Below are positions 1 through 5,322 of a stretch of DNA of 7,490 nucleotides, in pieces (within the stretch, counting starts at the first letter, position 1; every line of letters begins with the position of its first letter). Origin of the DNA: Bacteroidota bacterium (GTDB lineage: Bacteria > Bacteroidota > Bacteroidia > Chitinophagales > Chitinophagaceae); the NCBI GenBank assembly GCA_023426425.1, contig JAFAAT010000163.1, positions 1 through 7,490 on the forward strand, in the 5' to 3' direction. A program made the position numbers and the translations under genes. The notes beneath the pieces are model-generated. The model made no database searches, was not told where the DNA came from, and saw nothing but the letters and a program-made list of their open reading frames with translations.

Positions 1-1005
1 GCTATCGACTGGGCAGTAAAAGCCAAAGAGGCCGGAGAAGCGGTTTCAATCGGTGTCTGCTGTAATGTTGTTGAGCTGCTTCAAAGACTGATCGACAGAA
101 ACATCACTCCTGATACACTCACAGACCAGACCTCCGCACACGATGAGCTGATCGGCTATTTCCCTGAAGGAATGACTGTAGTTGAATCCAACGCCTTGCG
201 CAGCAGCAATCCCGAGGAATACATGTCGCGTGCGCTGGACACCATGGCACACCATGTAGAGCAGATGCTTGAGCTACAACGCAGAGGTGCCATTACTTTC
301 GACTATGGCAACAACCTTCGTGGTCAGGCCCATGATAAGCGAGGTGTAAAGAATGCTTTCGACTTCCCGGGCTTTGTACCTGCTTATATTCGCCCTCTGT
401 TCTGTGAGGGGAAAGGCCCTTTCCGCTGGGTAGCGCTAAGTGGAGACCCTGAAGACATCTATACTACTGACAAGGCGCTGATGGAACTATTTCCTGAAGA
501 TGCTGGTCTGCACAGATGGCTGAAGATGGCCAAAGAAAAGATTGCCTTCCAGGGTCTGCCTTCACGAATCTGCTGGCTCGGCATGGGCGCCAGGGAGAAA
601 GCAGGACAGCTGTTCAATGAACTGGTCAGAACGGGCAAGGTAAAAGCACCAATAGTTATTGGTCGCGACCACCTCGACACAGGCTCAGTAGCTTCTCCAA
701 ACCGCGAGACTGAAGCCATGAAAGATGGCTCTGATGCTGTAGCCGACTGGCCTATTTTGAATGCTCTGATTAATACTGCCGGAGGTGCCAGTTGGGTATC
801 CTTCCACCACGGTGGTGGTGTGGGCATGGGATATTCTCTGCATGCCGGTATGGTGATCGTGGCAGATGGTACTGCAGATGCAGCAGAACGCCTGCGCAGG
901 GTGCTCCACAATGACCCGGCCATGGGTGTCATCCGCCACGCCGATGCTGGCTATGAACTTGCTGAAGAGACCGCAAGAGAACATGGCCTCACACTAGGCG
1001 ACTAG
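1..1005 (+). CDS. hutU: Urocanate hydratase (urocanase), C-terminal part, 5' end cut by window edge
   Basis: Urocanase converts urocanate to 4-imidazolone-5-propionate using tightly bound NAD+ as an electrophile; it is the second step of cytoplasmic histidine degradation. The reading frame is open from base 1 to the TAG at 1003-1005, giving 334 residues. Recognisable blocks are TDQTSAHDEL (about residues 41-50), WVALSGDPEDIYTTD (about 143-157), RICWLGMG, GRDHLDTGSVASPNRETEAM (about 221-240) and FHHGGGVGMG (about 268-277). The Cys of RICWLG (residue 191, bases 571-573) matches the catalytic cysteine known as Cys410 in the Pseudomonas enzyme. By that alignment about 220 N-terminal residues lie left of the window. 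The C-terminus ends where family members normally end, so the gene looks intact as far as seen. No other hut gene lies downstream in this window; hutU may be last in its operon or stand alone. Confidence 0.97.
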   Translation, partial: AIDWAVKAKEAGEAVSIGVCCNVVELLQRLIDRNITPDTLTDQTSAHDELIGYFPEGMTVVESNALRSSNPEEYMSRALDTMAHHVEQMLELQRRGAITFDYGNNLRGQAHDKRGVKNAFDFPGFVPAYIRPLFCEGKGPFRWVALSGDPEDIYTTDKALMELFPEDAGLHRWLKMAKEKIAFQGLPSRICWLGMGAREKAGQLFNELVRTGKVKAPIVIGRDHLDTGSVASPNRETEAMKDGSDAVADWPILNALINTAGGASWVSFHHGGGVGMGYSLHAGMVIVADGTADAAERLRRVLHNDPAMGVIRHADAGYELAEETAREHGLTLGD

Positions 1006-1031
1006 ACCGAAATGTTTATTCACTCAAAGAC

Positions 1032-1070
1032 ATTCCTGACACTGACCCGACGAGGTCGTGTGTCAGGAAT
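1032..1070 (+). terminator. Inverted repeat downstream of hutU, possible terminator stem
   Basis: Arms ATTCCTGACAC (1032-1042) and GTGTCAGGAAT (1060-1070) are perfectly complementary over 11 bp. Inside them GACC (1044-1047) pairs with GGTC (1054-1057) around a 6-base loop, so the total is about 15 bp. It begins 27 bases after the hutU stop, where a terminator is expected. No T-run follows on the plus strand, so a classical intrinsic terminator is not supported. It could be a transcript-stabilising 3' hairpin or a protein-binding palindrome instead. Confidence 0.45.
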
Positions 1071-1183
1071 TCACCAATCCCGGAAAGGCTCTCAACGGCC
1101 CGTATGTCTATACCCCGGCAGAGGCGGGTCCTGAAGACATTAATTTTTCGTCAGTCAAATTGCCTGGCCCGATAGCTTTTTAG
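1046..1183 (+). pseudogene. Possible remnant of a protein-coding gene (44 codons, no proper start)
   Basis: Between an in-frame TGA at 1043-1045 and a TAG at 1181-1183 one plus-strand frame stays open. From 1049 it encodes about 44 residues of protein-like composition, including the stretches CQEFTNPGKALNGPYVY and PAEAGPEDINF. There is no ATG; the only plausible start would be the GTG at 1058, inside the hairpin arm region and with no ribosome site. I do not recognise the family. It may be the decayed 3' end of a gene that once followed hutU, or a chance open stretch. Confidence is low because it is short and partly overlaps the inverted repeat. Confidence 0.2.
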
Positions 1184-1224
1184 GAAAACGTAGTAGATGA
1201 AACATAAAGTCTAAATACTCGTTC

Positions 1225-1259
1225 ATGTTTACTGACCCCTGCCCCCTGTCTACTGCCCC
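1225..1259 (+). repeat. Heptamer tandem repeat, five degenerate 7-bp units
   Basis: Consecutive 7-bp units read ATGTTTA, CTGACCC, CTGCCCC, CTGTCTA and CTGCCCC, with a few more C bases following. The shared core is CTG-N-C-C/T. The block is strongly C-rich on the plus strand, unlike the flanking A/T-rich sequence. It lies about 38 bases upstream of the -33-like element of the ispF promoter. It resembles the short tandemly repeated heptamers known from other bacterial intergenic regions such as those of cyanobacteria. No function can be assigned from sequence. Confidence 0.6.
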
Positions 1260-1296
1260 CCCTTTCACATCTCTACAAAAATATCCATAGATAACC

Positions 1297-1326
1297 TTGG
1301 CTGCTTCAGTTAAAAGCGCATCTTTG
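1297..1326 (+). promoter_or_regulatory. Bacteroidota-type promoter candidate for ispF
   Basis: A TTGG (1297-1300) and a CATCTTTG (1319-1326) are separated by 18 bases. They resemble the Bacteroidota housekeeping consensus TTTG (-33) and TAnnTTTG (-7), with one mismatch in each element. Transcription would begin near 1332, giving a leader of about 20 bases before the ATG at 1352. No other good candidate lies closer to ispF. Confidence 0.45.
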
Positions 1327-1351
1327 CAGGTGGCATCATAAACCATTGCTT

Positions 1352-1831
1352 ATGTCATTCAGGATCGGACAAGGAATAGATTTTCATCAGTTGGCAGAAG
1401 GCCGCGACCTCTGGCTCGGAGGCGTAAAAATCCCTCATCACAAAGGCTGCCTTGGACATTCTGATGCAGACGTATTGCTACATGCTATTTGTGATGCACT
1501 TCTCGGCGCTGTTGGTTTGGGAGATATAGGAAAGCATTTCCCCGACACCGACAATGCCTACAAAGGCATCGACAGCAAGGTGCTACTGCGCAGGAGCTAC
1601 AACATGGTACGCGAGAAAGGCTATTGGCTCGTTAACATAGACTCTACCCTGCTCCTCCAGGAGCCAAAGATCAAGCCCTATATCTCCCAGATGCAGGAGG
1701 CCATCTCCAGAATAGTTCATTTGTCTCCTGATGATGTGTCAATCAAGGCTACCACCACCGAGCATCTAAGCTTCGTAGGCAGGGAAGAAGGTGTTGTCGC
1801 TCTTGCCAACATTCTCCTCCAACGGTATTAA
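1352..1831 (+). CDS. ispF: 2-C-methyl-D-erythritol 2,4-cyclodiphosphate synthase
   Basis: IspF cyclises 4-diphosphocytidyl-2-C-methyl-D-erythritol 2-phosphate to the 2,4-cyclodiphosphate, releasing CMP, in the cytoplasmic MEP route to isoprenoid precursors. It normally works as a homotrimer with a divalent metal at each active site. The protein is 159 residues, the usual family length. The N-terminal GQGIDFH motif supplies metal ligands Asp10 and His12; His44 in the HSDADVLLHAICDALLG block supplies the third. Asp58 in GDIGKHFPDTD and the C-terminal ATTTEHLSFVGREEG segment, with Thr134, Thr135 and Glu137, match the substrate and CDP-binding parts of the family. I chose the ATG at 1352 over the in-frame TTG at 1346 because it puts MSFRIGQGID at the normal N-terminus. 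No Shine-Dalgarno site is obvious. It stands alone, with no neighbouring MEP genes, and is convergent with the minus-strand pair. Confidence 0.97.
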   Translation: MSFRIGQGIDFHQLAEGRDLWLGGVKIPHHKGCLGHSDADVLLHAICDALLGAVGLGDIGKHFPDTDNAYKGIDSKVLLRRSYNMVREKGYWLVNIDSTLLLQEPKIKPYISQMQEAISRIVHLSPDDVSIKATTTEHLSFVGREEGVVALANILLQRY

Positions 1832-1906
1832 TAGCAAACGGCTTCCCAACATAGGAAACCGATTGTAATAATCTCTCACATCCCAGCCTTATACAACCTA
1901 ACCAGA

Positions 1907-1972
1907 GTCTGGCTAGCGTCTGGCTAGCGTCTAGTTAGCGTCTAGTAAGCGTCTAACAAGCGTCTAGTAATC
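1907..1972 (+). repeat. 11-bp tandem repeat, six copies, downstream of ispF
   Basis: Six uninterrupted 11-bp units run from 1907: GTCTGGCTAGC twice, GTCTAGTTAGC, GTCTAGTAAGC, GTCTAACAAGC and GTCTAGTAATC. The consensus is GTCTAGTTAGC. All units share GTCT, and variation clusters in the centre. The array is very rich in CTAG, a tetranucleotide usually rare in bacteria. The unit length is about one helical turn, so copies would face the same side of the DNA. It is not a multiple of three and is non-coding. It lies 75 bases after the ispF stop, in the space between convergent genes. Confidence 0.85.
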
Positions 1973-1992
1973 CCGCATAAACAGGATTTTTT
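1970..1992 (+). terminator. Weak terminator-like hairpin after ispF and the 11-bp array
   Basis: AATCC (from 1970) can pair with GGATT about ten bases further on, and the right arm runs into six T bases. The stem is only 5 bp with a large loop, so this would be a weak intrinsic terminator for ispF. It overlaps the last unit of the 11-bp array. No matching terminator for the minus-strand pair was found. Confidence 0.3.
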
Positions 1993-2032
1993 AACTCCAC
2001 AAAGGCGTAAGGGCAAATTGTCTTTTTTTCGT

Positions 2033-2368
2033 TTAGGAGACACCGTTGCTCAGGGTAGTTCTGCTCGCACTGGGGCTGGATGTCCCAGCTGCAGCCGTGG
2101 TATTTGGGTCATAGGCCATCTCCTCCGCCTCATCCAGGATAGTGAGGATACGGCTGCGCACATCTTCTGACAGGCCGCTGATGTTCTTGTTCAGATAGCT
2201 TCTGAGTTCGTCAATGTTGGTTCTGCCCGCCAGCCGGTTCAGCCTTGTCCGCCACTTGTCTGCAGCGGTTGACAAGTTCTCACGTGTGTTTTCTCCTTTG
2301 TCTGGTGCCAATAGCAGCCCAGCCACAAAGCCCACCAGGGCGCCCGCCATAAATCTTGACATGCTCAT
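2033..2368 (-). CDS. YtxH-domain small membrane protein
   Basis: The protein is 111 residues. A hydrophobic N-terminal segment (about residues 6-21, FMAGALVGFVAGLLLAP) is followed at once by DKGENTRENL. This matches the YtxH pattern of a glycine/alanine-rich membrane helix, then Ala-Pro, then a Gly/Thr/Arg-Lys turn. The middle part (about 30-90) is charged, probably helical and cytoplasmic. The last 20 residues are rich in Ser, Thr and Ala and look disordered. YtxH proteins are small membrane-anchored proteins of poorly known role, in some species linked to general stress. The first ATG at 2368 is used here; a second, two codons on, would also do. The A-rich stretch before it has no Shine-Dalgarno site, as is common in Bacteroidota. 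It follows the minus-strand lipoprotein gene by 31 bases and is probably co-transcribed with it. Confidence 0.88.
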   Translation of the reverse strand: MSMSRFMAGALVGFVAGLLLAPDKGENTRENLSTAADKWRTRLNRLAGRTNIDELRSYLNKNISGLSEDVRSRILTILDEAEEMAYDPNTTAAAGTSSPSASRTTLSNGVS

Positions 2369-2399
2369 ATTGTTTTTGGTTTAAGAGTTTTCGTCGATA

Positions 2400-2567
2400 C
2401 TAGAAAATCTTGCGGATCAGCCACAGCACGATCGCAATGATCACCACTACAATGATTATACCCACCCATACACCGGCCTTGAAAATATCTCCTATCAATT
2501 CACAACTGCTCAGACTCAATAAAACACTTAATACTGCGATTATCGGAAGAAATGATAATTTTTTCAT
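2400..2567 (-). CDS. Small lipoprotein with a C-terminal membrane helix
   Basis: The protein is 55 residues. It has a short basic start (MKK), a hydrophobic signal segment, and a lipobox LSSC with the lipidated Cys at residue 22. Next comes ELIGDIFKAGVWVG, then a very hydrophobic valine/isoleucine helix (about residues 35-51) ending in the positively charged tail RKIF. A lipid anchor plus a second membrane helix is unusual and suggests it stays in the inner membrane. I chose the ATG at 2567 because it gives a clean signal peptide; the frame also opens further upstream at 2597, but that would put ten hydrophilic residues before it. From memory, similar small proteins are widespread in Bacteroidota and some are auto-labelled phosphatidate cytidylyltransferase. 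This one is far too short for that enzyme and carries none of its motifs. Function unknown; its pairing with a YtxH gene suggests an envelope role. Confidence 0.85.
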   Translation of the reverse strand: MKKLSFLPIIAVLSVLLSLSSCELIGDIFKAGVWVGIIIVVVIIAIVLWLIRKIF

Positions 2568-2687
2568 GTGCTCGCTCTTTATATTATGGCAATTCATGGT
2601 GCAAAATCATGCCAATGATGAGCTAAGTGTGTAGAATTTCCCTGTTTCCGCTGACGAAAGTTGGGAATGATGGATGCTACAAAACCG

Positions 2688-2695
2688 TACCTTTG
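2688..2695 (+). promoter_or_regulatory. -7 promoter element of lepA
   Basis: TACCTTTG at 2688-2695 is a perfect match to the Bacteroidota -7 consensus TAnnTTTG. The only -33-like element is the TTGG at 2661-2664, 23 bases away, which is slightly long. Transcription would start near 2701, about ten bases before the lepA ATG at 2712. This placement rules out the upstream in-frame TTG at 2661 as the translation start. Confidence 0.65.
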
Positions 2696-2711
2696 CAGAC
2701 TTATTCAGAAT

Positions 2712-4508
2712 ATGCAAAACATCAGGAACTTTTGTATCATAGCCCATATTGACCATGGGAAAAGCACGTTGGCAGACAGGTTGCTGGAATTCACCAAAAC
2801 CATTTCAGACCGCGATATGCAGGCGCAGGTGCTCGACGACATGGACCTGGAGCGTGAGAAAGGTATCACAATCAAGAGTCATGCTATCCAGATGGACTAT
2901 GAGCACAATGGACAGAAATATACACTCAACCTTATCGACACTCCCGGTCACGTCGACTTTTCCTATGAAGTGTCCCGTGCACTGGCAGCCTGTGAAGGCG
3001 CCCTCCTGCTGGTAGATGCTTCTCAGGGTATACAGGCCCAGACAATCTCCAATCTATACCTGGCCCTGGATAATGATCTTGAGATCATCCCCGTGATCAA
3101 CAAGATCGATATGGAAGGTGCCATGATTCCAGAGGTTACTGACCAGATTGTAGACCTCATCGGTTGTGATGCAAAGGACATTATCCTTGCCTCCGGAAAA
3201 TCAGGCATCGGTATTCAGGACATCATGACTGCCATCATAGAGCGCATCCCCGCTCCCAAAGGAGATCCGGCTGCACCTCTGCAGGCCGTCATCTTTGACT
3301 CTGTGTTTAACTCCTTCCGCGGCATTATCGCCTACTACAGGGTATTTAATGGCTCGCTGAAAAAGAACGACAAGGTAAAGTTCTTCCACACTGACAATGA
3401 ATACACTGCAGATGAAGTGGGAATTCTGAAAATGGGACTGCAGCCCAAACAAGAGGTTAAAACCGGCGATGTAGGTTATATAATCACGGGCATCAAGGAT
3501 GCAAAGGAAGTTAAGGTGGGTGATACCATCACCCTGGTCAACAATCCAAGTCCGGAACCTGTTCAGGGATATGAAGAAGTAAAACCCATGGTCTTTGCCG
3601 GCATTTTCCCTGTGGTGACCGATGATTTCGAAGAGCTGAGAGAGTGCATGGAAAAACTGCAGCTCAACGACGCCTCGCTAACCTTCGAGCCTGAAACTTC
3701 ACAGGCGTTGGGCTTCGGGTTCCGTTGCGGATTTCTCGGTATGCTCCACATGGAGATTATCCAGGAGCGCCTGGAGCGGGAGTTTAACCAGACTGTCATC
3801 ACCACCGTACCAAACGTAAGCTTCAAGGCCTACCTTACAGCCGACAAGGACAAAGCAGTTACTGTAAACAATCCTTCGGAGCTGCCCGACCCCAGCAGAA
3901 CCGACAGAATTGAGGAACCATTTATCCGTGCTCAGATCATAACCCTGCCCGACTATATTGGCAATATCATGAGTCTTTGCCTTGGCAAGAGGGGTATACT
4001 TATCAACCAGCATTATCTCACACCTACACGTGTGGAGCTGATCTTCGAACTGCCATTGGCAGAGATCGTATTTGACTTTTATGATAAGCTGAAGAGCTGC
4101 ACCCGCGGTTATGCCTCTTTTGACTACCAGCCACTGGACTATCGCGAAAGCGATATCGTAAAAATGGACATCCTGCTCAATGCTGAGAAAGTGGATGCAT
4201 TAAGTGCATTGATACACAGGAGCCGTGCACAGGATTTCGGGCGGAAACTCTGCTCAAAACTAAAAGAGTTGTTGCCGAGGCAGCAGTTCCTTATTGCCAT
4301 ACAGGCTGCTATAGGCGCAAAAATTGTTGCCCGGGAGAATATTTCAGCAATGCGAAAAGATGTGACCGCAAAATGTTATGGCGGTGATATCAGCCGTAAG
4401 CGTAAGCTCCTCGAAAAGCAAAAAGAAGGAAAGAAACGTATGCGTCAGATCGGTAGTGTAGAAGTGCCTCAGGAAGCTTTTCTTGCTGTACTGAAGCTTG
4501 ACGATTGA
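2712..4508 (+). CDS. lepA: Elongation factor 4 (ribosome-associated GTPase LepA)
   Basis: LepA is a translational GTPase that binds the ribosome, affecting 30S biogenesis, initiation and recovery under stress. The protein is 598 residues, the standard length. The G domain shows G1 AHIDHGKS (11-18), G2 GITIK (51-55), G3 DTPGH (76-80), G4 NKID (130-133) and a G5-like SGKSG (161-165). His80 corresponds to the GTPase-activating histidine. The domain II and III regions follow. The conserved GFRCGFLGMLHMEIIQERLE segment is present, as is the LepA-specific C-terminal domain with RENISAMRKDV and a lysine/arginine-rich tail, and the protein ends in LKLDD. The start at 2712 gives MQNIRNFCIIAHIDHGKS, the normal family N-terminus; the longer frame from 2661 would overlap the promoter. 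It is divergent from the small lipoprotein gene and ends before a strong terminator. Confidence 0.98.
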   Translation: MQNIRNFCIIAHIDHGKSTLADRLLEFTKTISDRDMQAQVLDDMDLEREKGITIKSHAIQMDYEHNGQKYTLNLIDTPGHVDFSYEVSRALAACEGALLLVDASQGIQAQTISNLYLALDNDLEIIPVINKIDMEGAMIPEVTDQIVDLIGCDAKDIILASGKSGIGIQDIMTAIIERIPAPKGDPAAPLQAVIFDSVFNSFRGIIAYYRVFNGSLKKNDKVKFFHTDNEYTADEVGILKMGLQPKQEVKTGDVGYIITGIKDAKEVKVGDTITLVNNPSPEPVQGYEEVKPMVFAGIFPVVTDDFEELRECMEKLQLNDASLTFEPETSQALGFGFRCGFLGMLHMEIIQERLEREFNQTVITTVPNVSFKAYLTADKDKAVTVNNPSELPDPSRTDRIEEPFIRAQIITLPDYIGNIMSLCLGKRGILINQHYLTPTRVELIFELPLAEIVFDFYDKLKSCTRGYASFDYQPLDYRESDIVKMDILLNAEKVDALSALIHRSRAQDFGRKLCSKLKELLPRQQFLIAIQAAIGAKIVARENISAMRKDVTAKCYGGDISRKRKLLEKQKEGKKRMRQIGSVEVPQEAFLAVLKLDD

Positions 4509-4527
4509 TGTTAGAGAAAAGTTAAGA

Positions 4528-4582
4528 ACCTGTAAAAAAGCAAGCCTTACCATAAATGGCTTGCTTTTTGGTTTTCACAGGT
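4528..4582 (+). terminator. Strong lepA terminator with an extra outer stem reaching the next start codon
   Basis: AAAAAGCAAGCC (4535-4546) and GGCTTGCTTTTT (4558-4569) form a perfect 12-bp stem with an 11-base loop. The right arm ends in five T bases, so it reads as an intrinsic terminator, usable in either direction. A further pair, ACCTGT (4528-4533) with ACAGGT (4577-4582), can close an outer stem. That outer arm ends one base before the ATG of the following lipoprotein gene, so it would cover the ribosome-binding region of any readthrough transcript. Confidence 0.85.
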
Positions 4583-4583
4583 C

Positions 4584-5213
4584 ATGAAGCGCAAGTCACT
4601 ACCAATCATACTACTGCTGCTTACTGCAGCGATATTCACGGGCTGTATCAGAGATGACCGGTATATAGTTCAGCCAGACCAGCCACCAGTTTACCAGGCC
4701 GGTTTTTCAGAAGAGTTTGACTCGGACGTCCGCGGGTGGGCATTCGATGATCAATTCGACTCGGCCTATGCATTCGTTCAGAATGGCCAGTACAAATTTG
4801 TCGACTACTCCTACACCGGAGGCTTCCACATTGCGTCAGTACCTACGGGAATTCCACTCAACCGCAGCTTCGTCATCCAGACCAGTATGAGCTCCAACAA
4901 TGCCATGGCGCTGATATTTGGAGCCTCCGCCAGCGATTTTGGCTACTCTATCTTTGTTGATGACCAGGGATATTTTGCGGTGTATAAAGAAGGCTACAAT
5001 CCGGAAGTGATTATAGACTGGCAAAACAGTTCTGCAATTCGCACAGGGCATAACGATGTGGAAATCGAACAGGCCAACGGCTACTGGTATGGATATATCA
5101 ACGGGGTGGAAGTATTCAATACTCCTGCCAGGCACTTGAGTGGAACAGAATGTGGATTTATGGTGCTTGCAAATACAACCGGTTACGCGGATTATTTGCG
5201 GGCAAAGTGGTAA
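4584..5213 (+). CDS. Secreted lipoprotein with predicted concanavalin-like (LamG-type) beta-sandwich
   Basis: The protein is 209 residues. It has a basic start (MKRK), a hydrophobic signal segment and a lipobox FTGC with the lipidated Cys at residue 21. The residues after the Cys, IRDDRY, include two acidic residues, which loosely resemble the export signal of surface lipoproteins in Bacteroidota. The rest is rich in aromatic residues and alternates like beta strands. FSEEFDSDVRGWAFDD opens the domain. The C-terminal half, with NDVEIEQANGYWYGYINGVEVFNTP and then GFMVLANTTGYADYL, is the pattern of LamG/DUF1080-type jelly-roll domains (weak affinity motif: ligand-side Gly-Tyr-Trp strand, Asn-Gly turn, closing strand). 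Catalytic residues are not evident, so a carbohydrate-binding or structural role is more likely than hydrolysis. It has no room for its own promoter downstream of the lepA terminator. Fold assignment is inference. Confidence 0.85.
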   Translation: MKRKSLPIILLLLTAAIFTGCIRDDRYIVQPDQPPVYQAGFSEEFDSDVRGWAFDDQFDSAYAFVQNGQYKFVDYSYTGGFHIASVPTGIPLNRSFVIQTSMSSNNAMALIFGASASDFGYSIFVDDQGYFAVYKEGYNPEVIIDWQNSSAIRTGHNDVEIEQANGYWYGYINGVEVFNTPARHLSGTECGFMVLANTTGYADYLRAKW

Positions 5214-5246
5214 CTTTGTGCTGTTTTTGTTTTGTTTTGATTAATT

Positions 5247-5273
5247 AAGCACCTTGTCCAGGGTGCTTTTTTT
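5247..5273 (+). terminator. Intrinsic terminator after the lipoprotein gene
   Basis: AAGCACC (5247-5253) pairs with GGTGCTT (5262-5268) across an 8-base loop, and the right arm runs into seven T bases (5267-5273). It lies 33 bases after the lipoprotein stop codon, preceded by a T-rich stretch. This is a classical rho-independent terminator on the plus strand and separates the lipoprotein gene from the antiporter gene. Confidence 0.85.
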
Positions 5274-5302
5274 GTTACAGCCCTCCGGTGGTATGCAGTT
5301 TG
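5271..5302 (+). promoter_or_regulatory. Weak promoter candidate for the antiporter gene
   Basis: TTTG (5271-5274), at the end of the terminator T-run, is followed after 20 bases by GCAGTTTG (5295-5302). The spacing fits the Bacteroidota -33/-7 pattern and the TTTG part of the -7 box is intact, but the leading TA is replaced by GC. Transcription would start near 5309, giving a short leader before the ATG at 5323. Confidence 0.3.
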
Positions 5303-5322
5303 TTCTCCTGTAGAAGCCATAC

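Noticed and set aside
459..932. A 157-codon minus-strand open frame inside hutU
   Set aside because: It is a shadow of the well-conserved urocanase frame; its translation is rich in Ser and Pro and shows no domain.
1012..1130. A roughly 40-codon plus-strand frame starting at the ATG at 1012
   Set aside because: Its translation is Arg-rich and low quality, it crosses the whole palindrome, and it has no ribosome site.
1155..1346. A 63-codon minus-strand open frame in the hutU-ispF spacer
   Set aside because: It runs through the C-rich heptamer array and the ispF promoter candidate, has low-quality composition, and has no ribosome or promoter signal.
1907..1972. The 11-bp array as a CRISPR array
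   Set aside because: Units are directly adjacent with no spacers, and no cas gene is present.
2410..2634. A 74-codon plus-strand open frame opposite the small lipoprotein gene
   Set aside because: The minus-strand frame has a signal peptide, lipobox and membrane helix; the plus-strand translation is a Thr/Ile-rich mirror of these with no features.
2661..2711. Upstream extension of lepA from a TTG codon
   Set aside because: The extension spans the perfect TACCTTTG promoter box and adds 17 residues before the normal LepA N-terminus.
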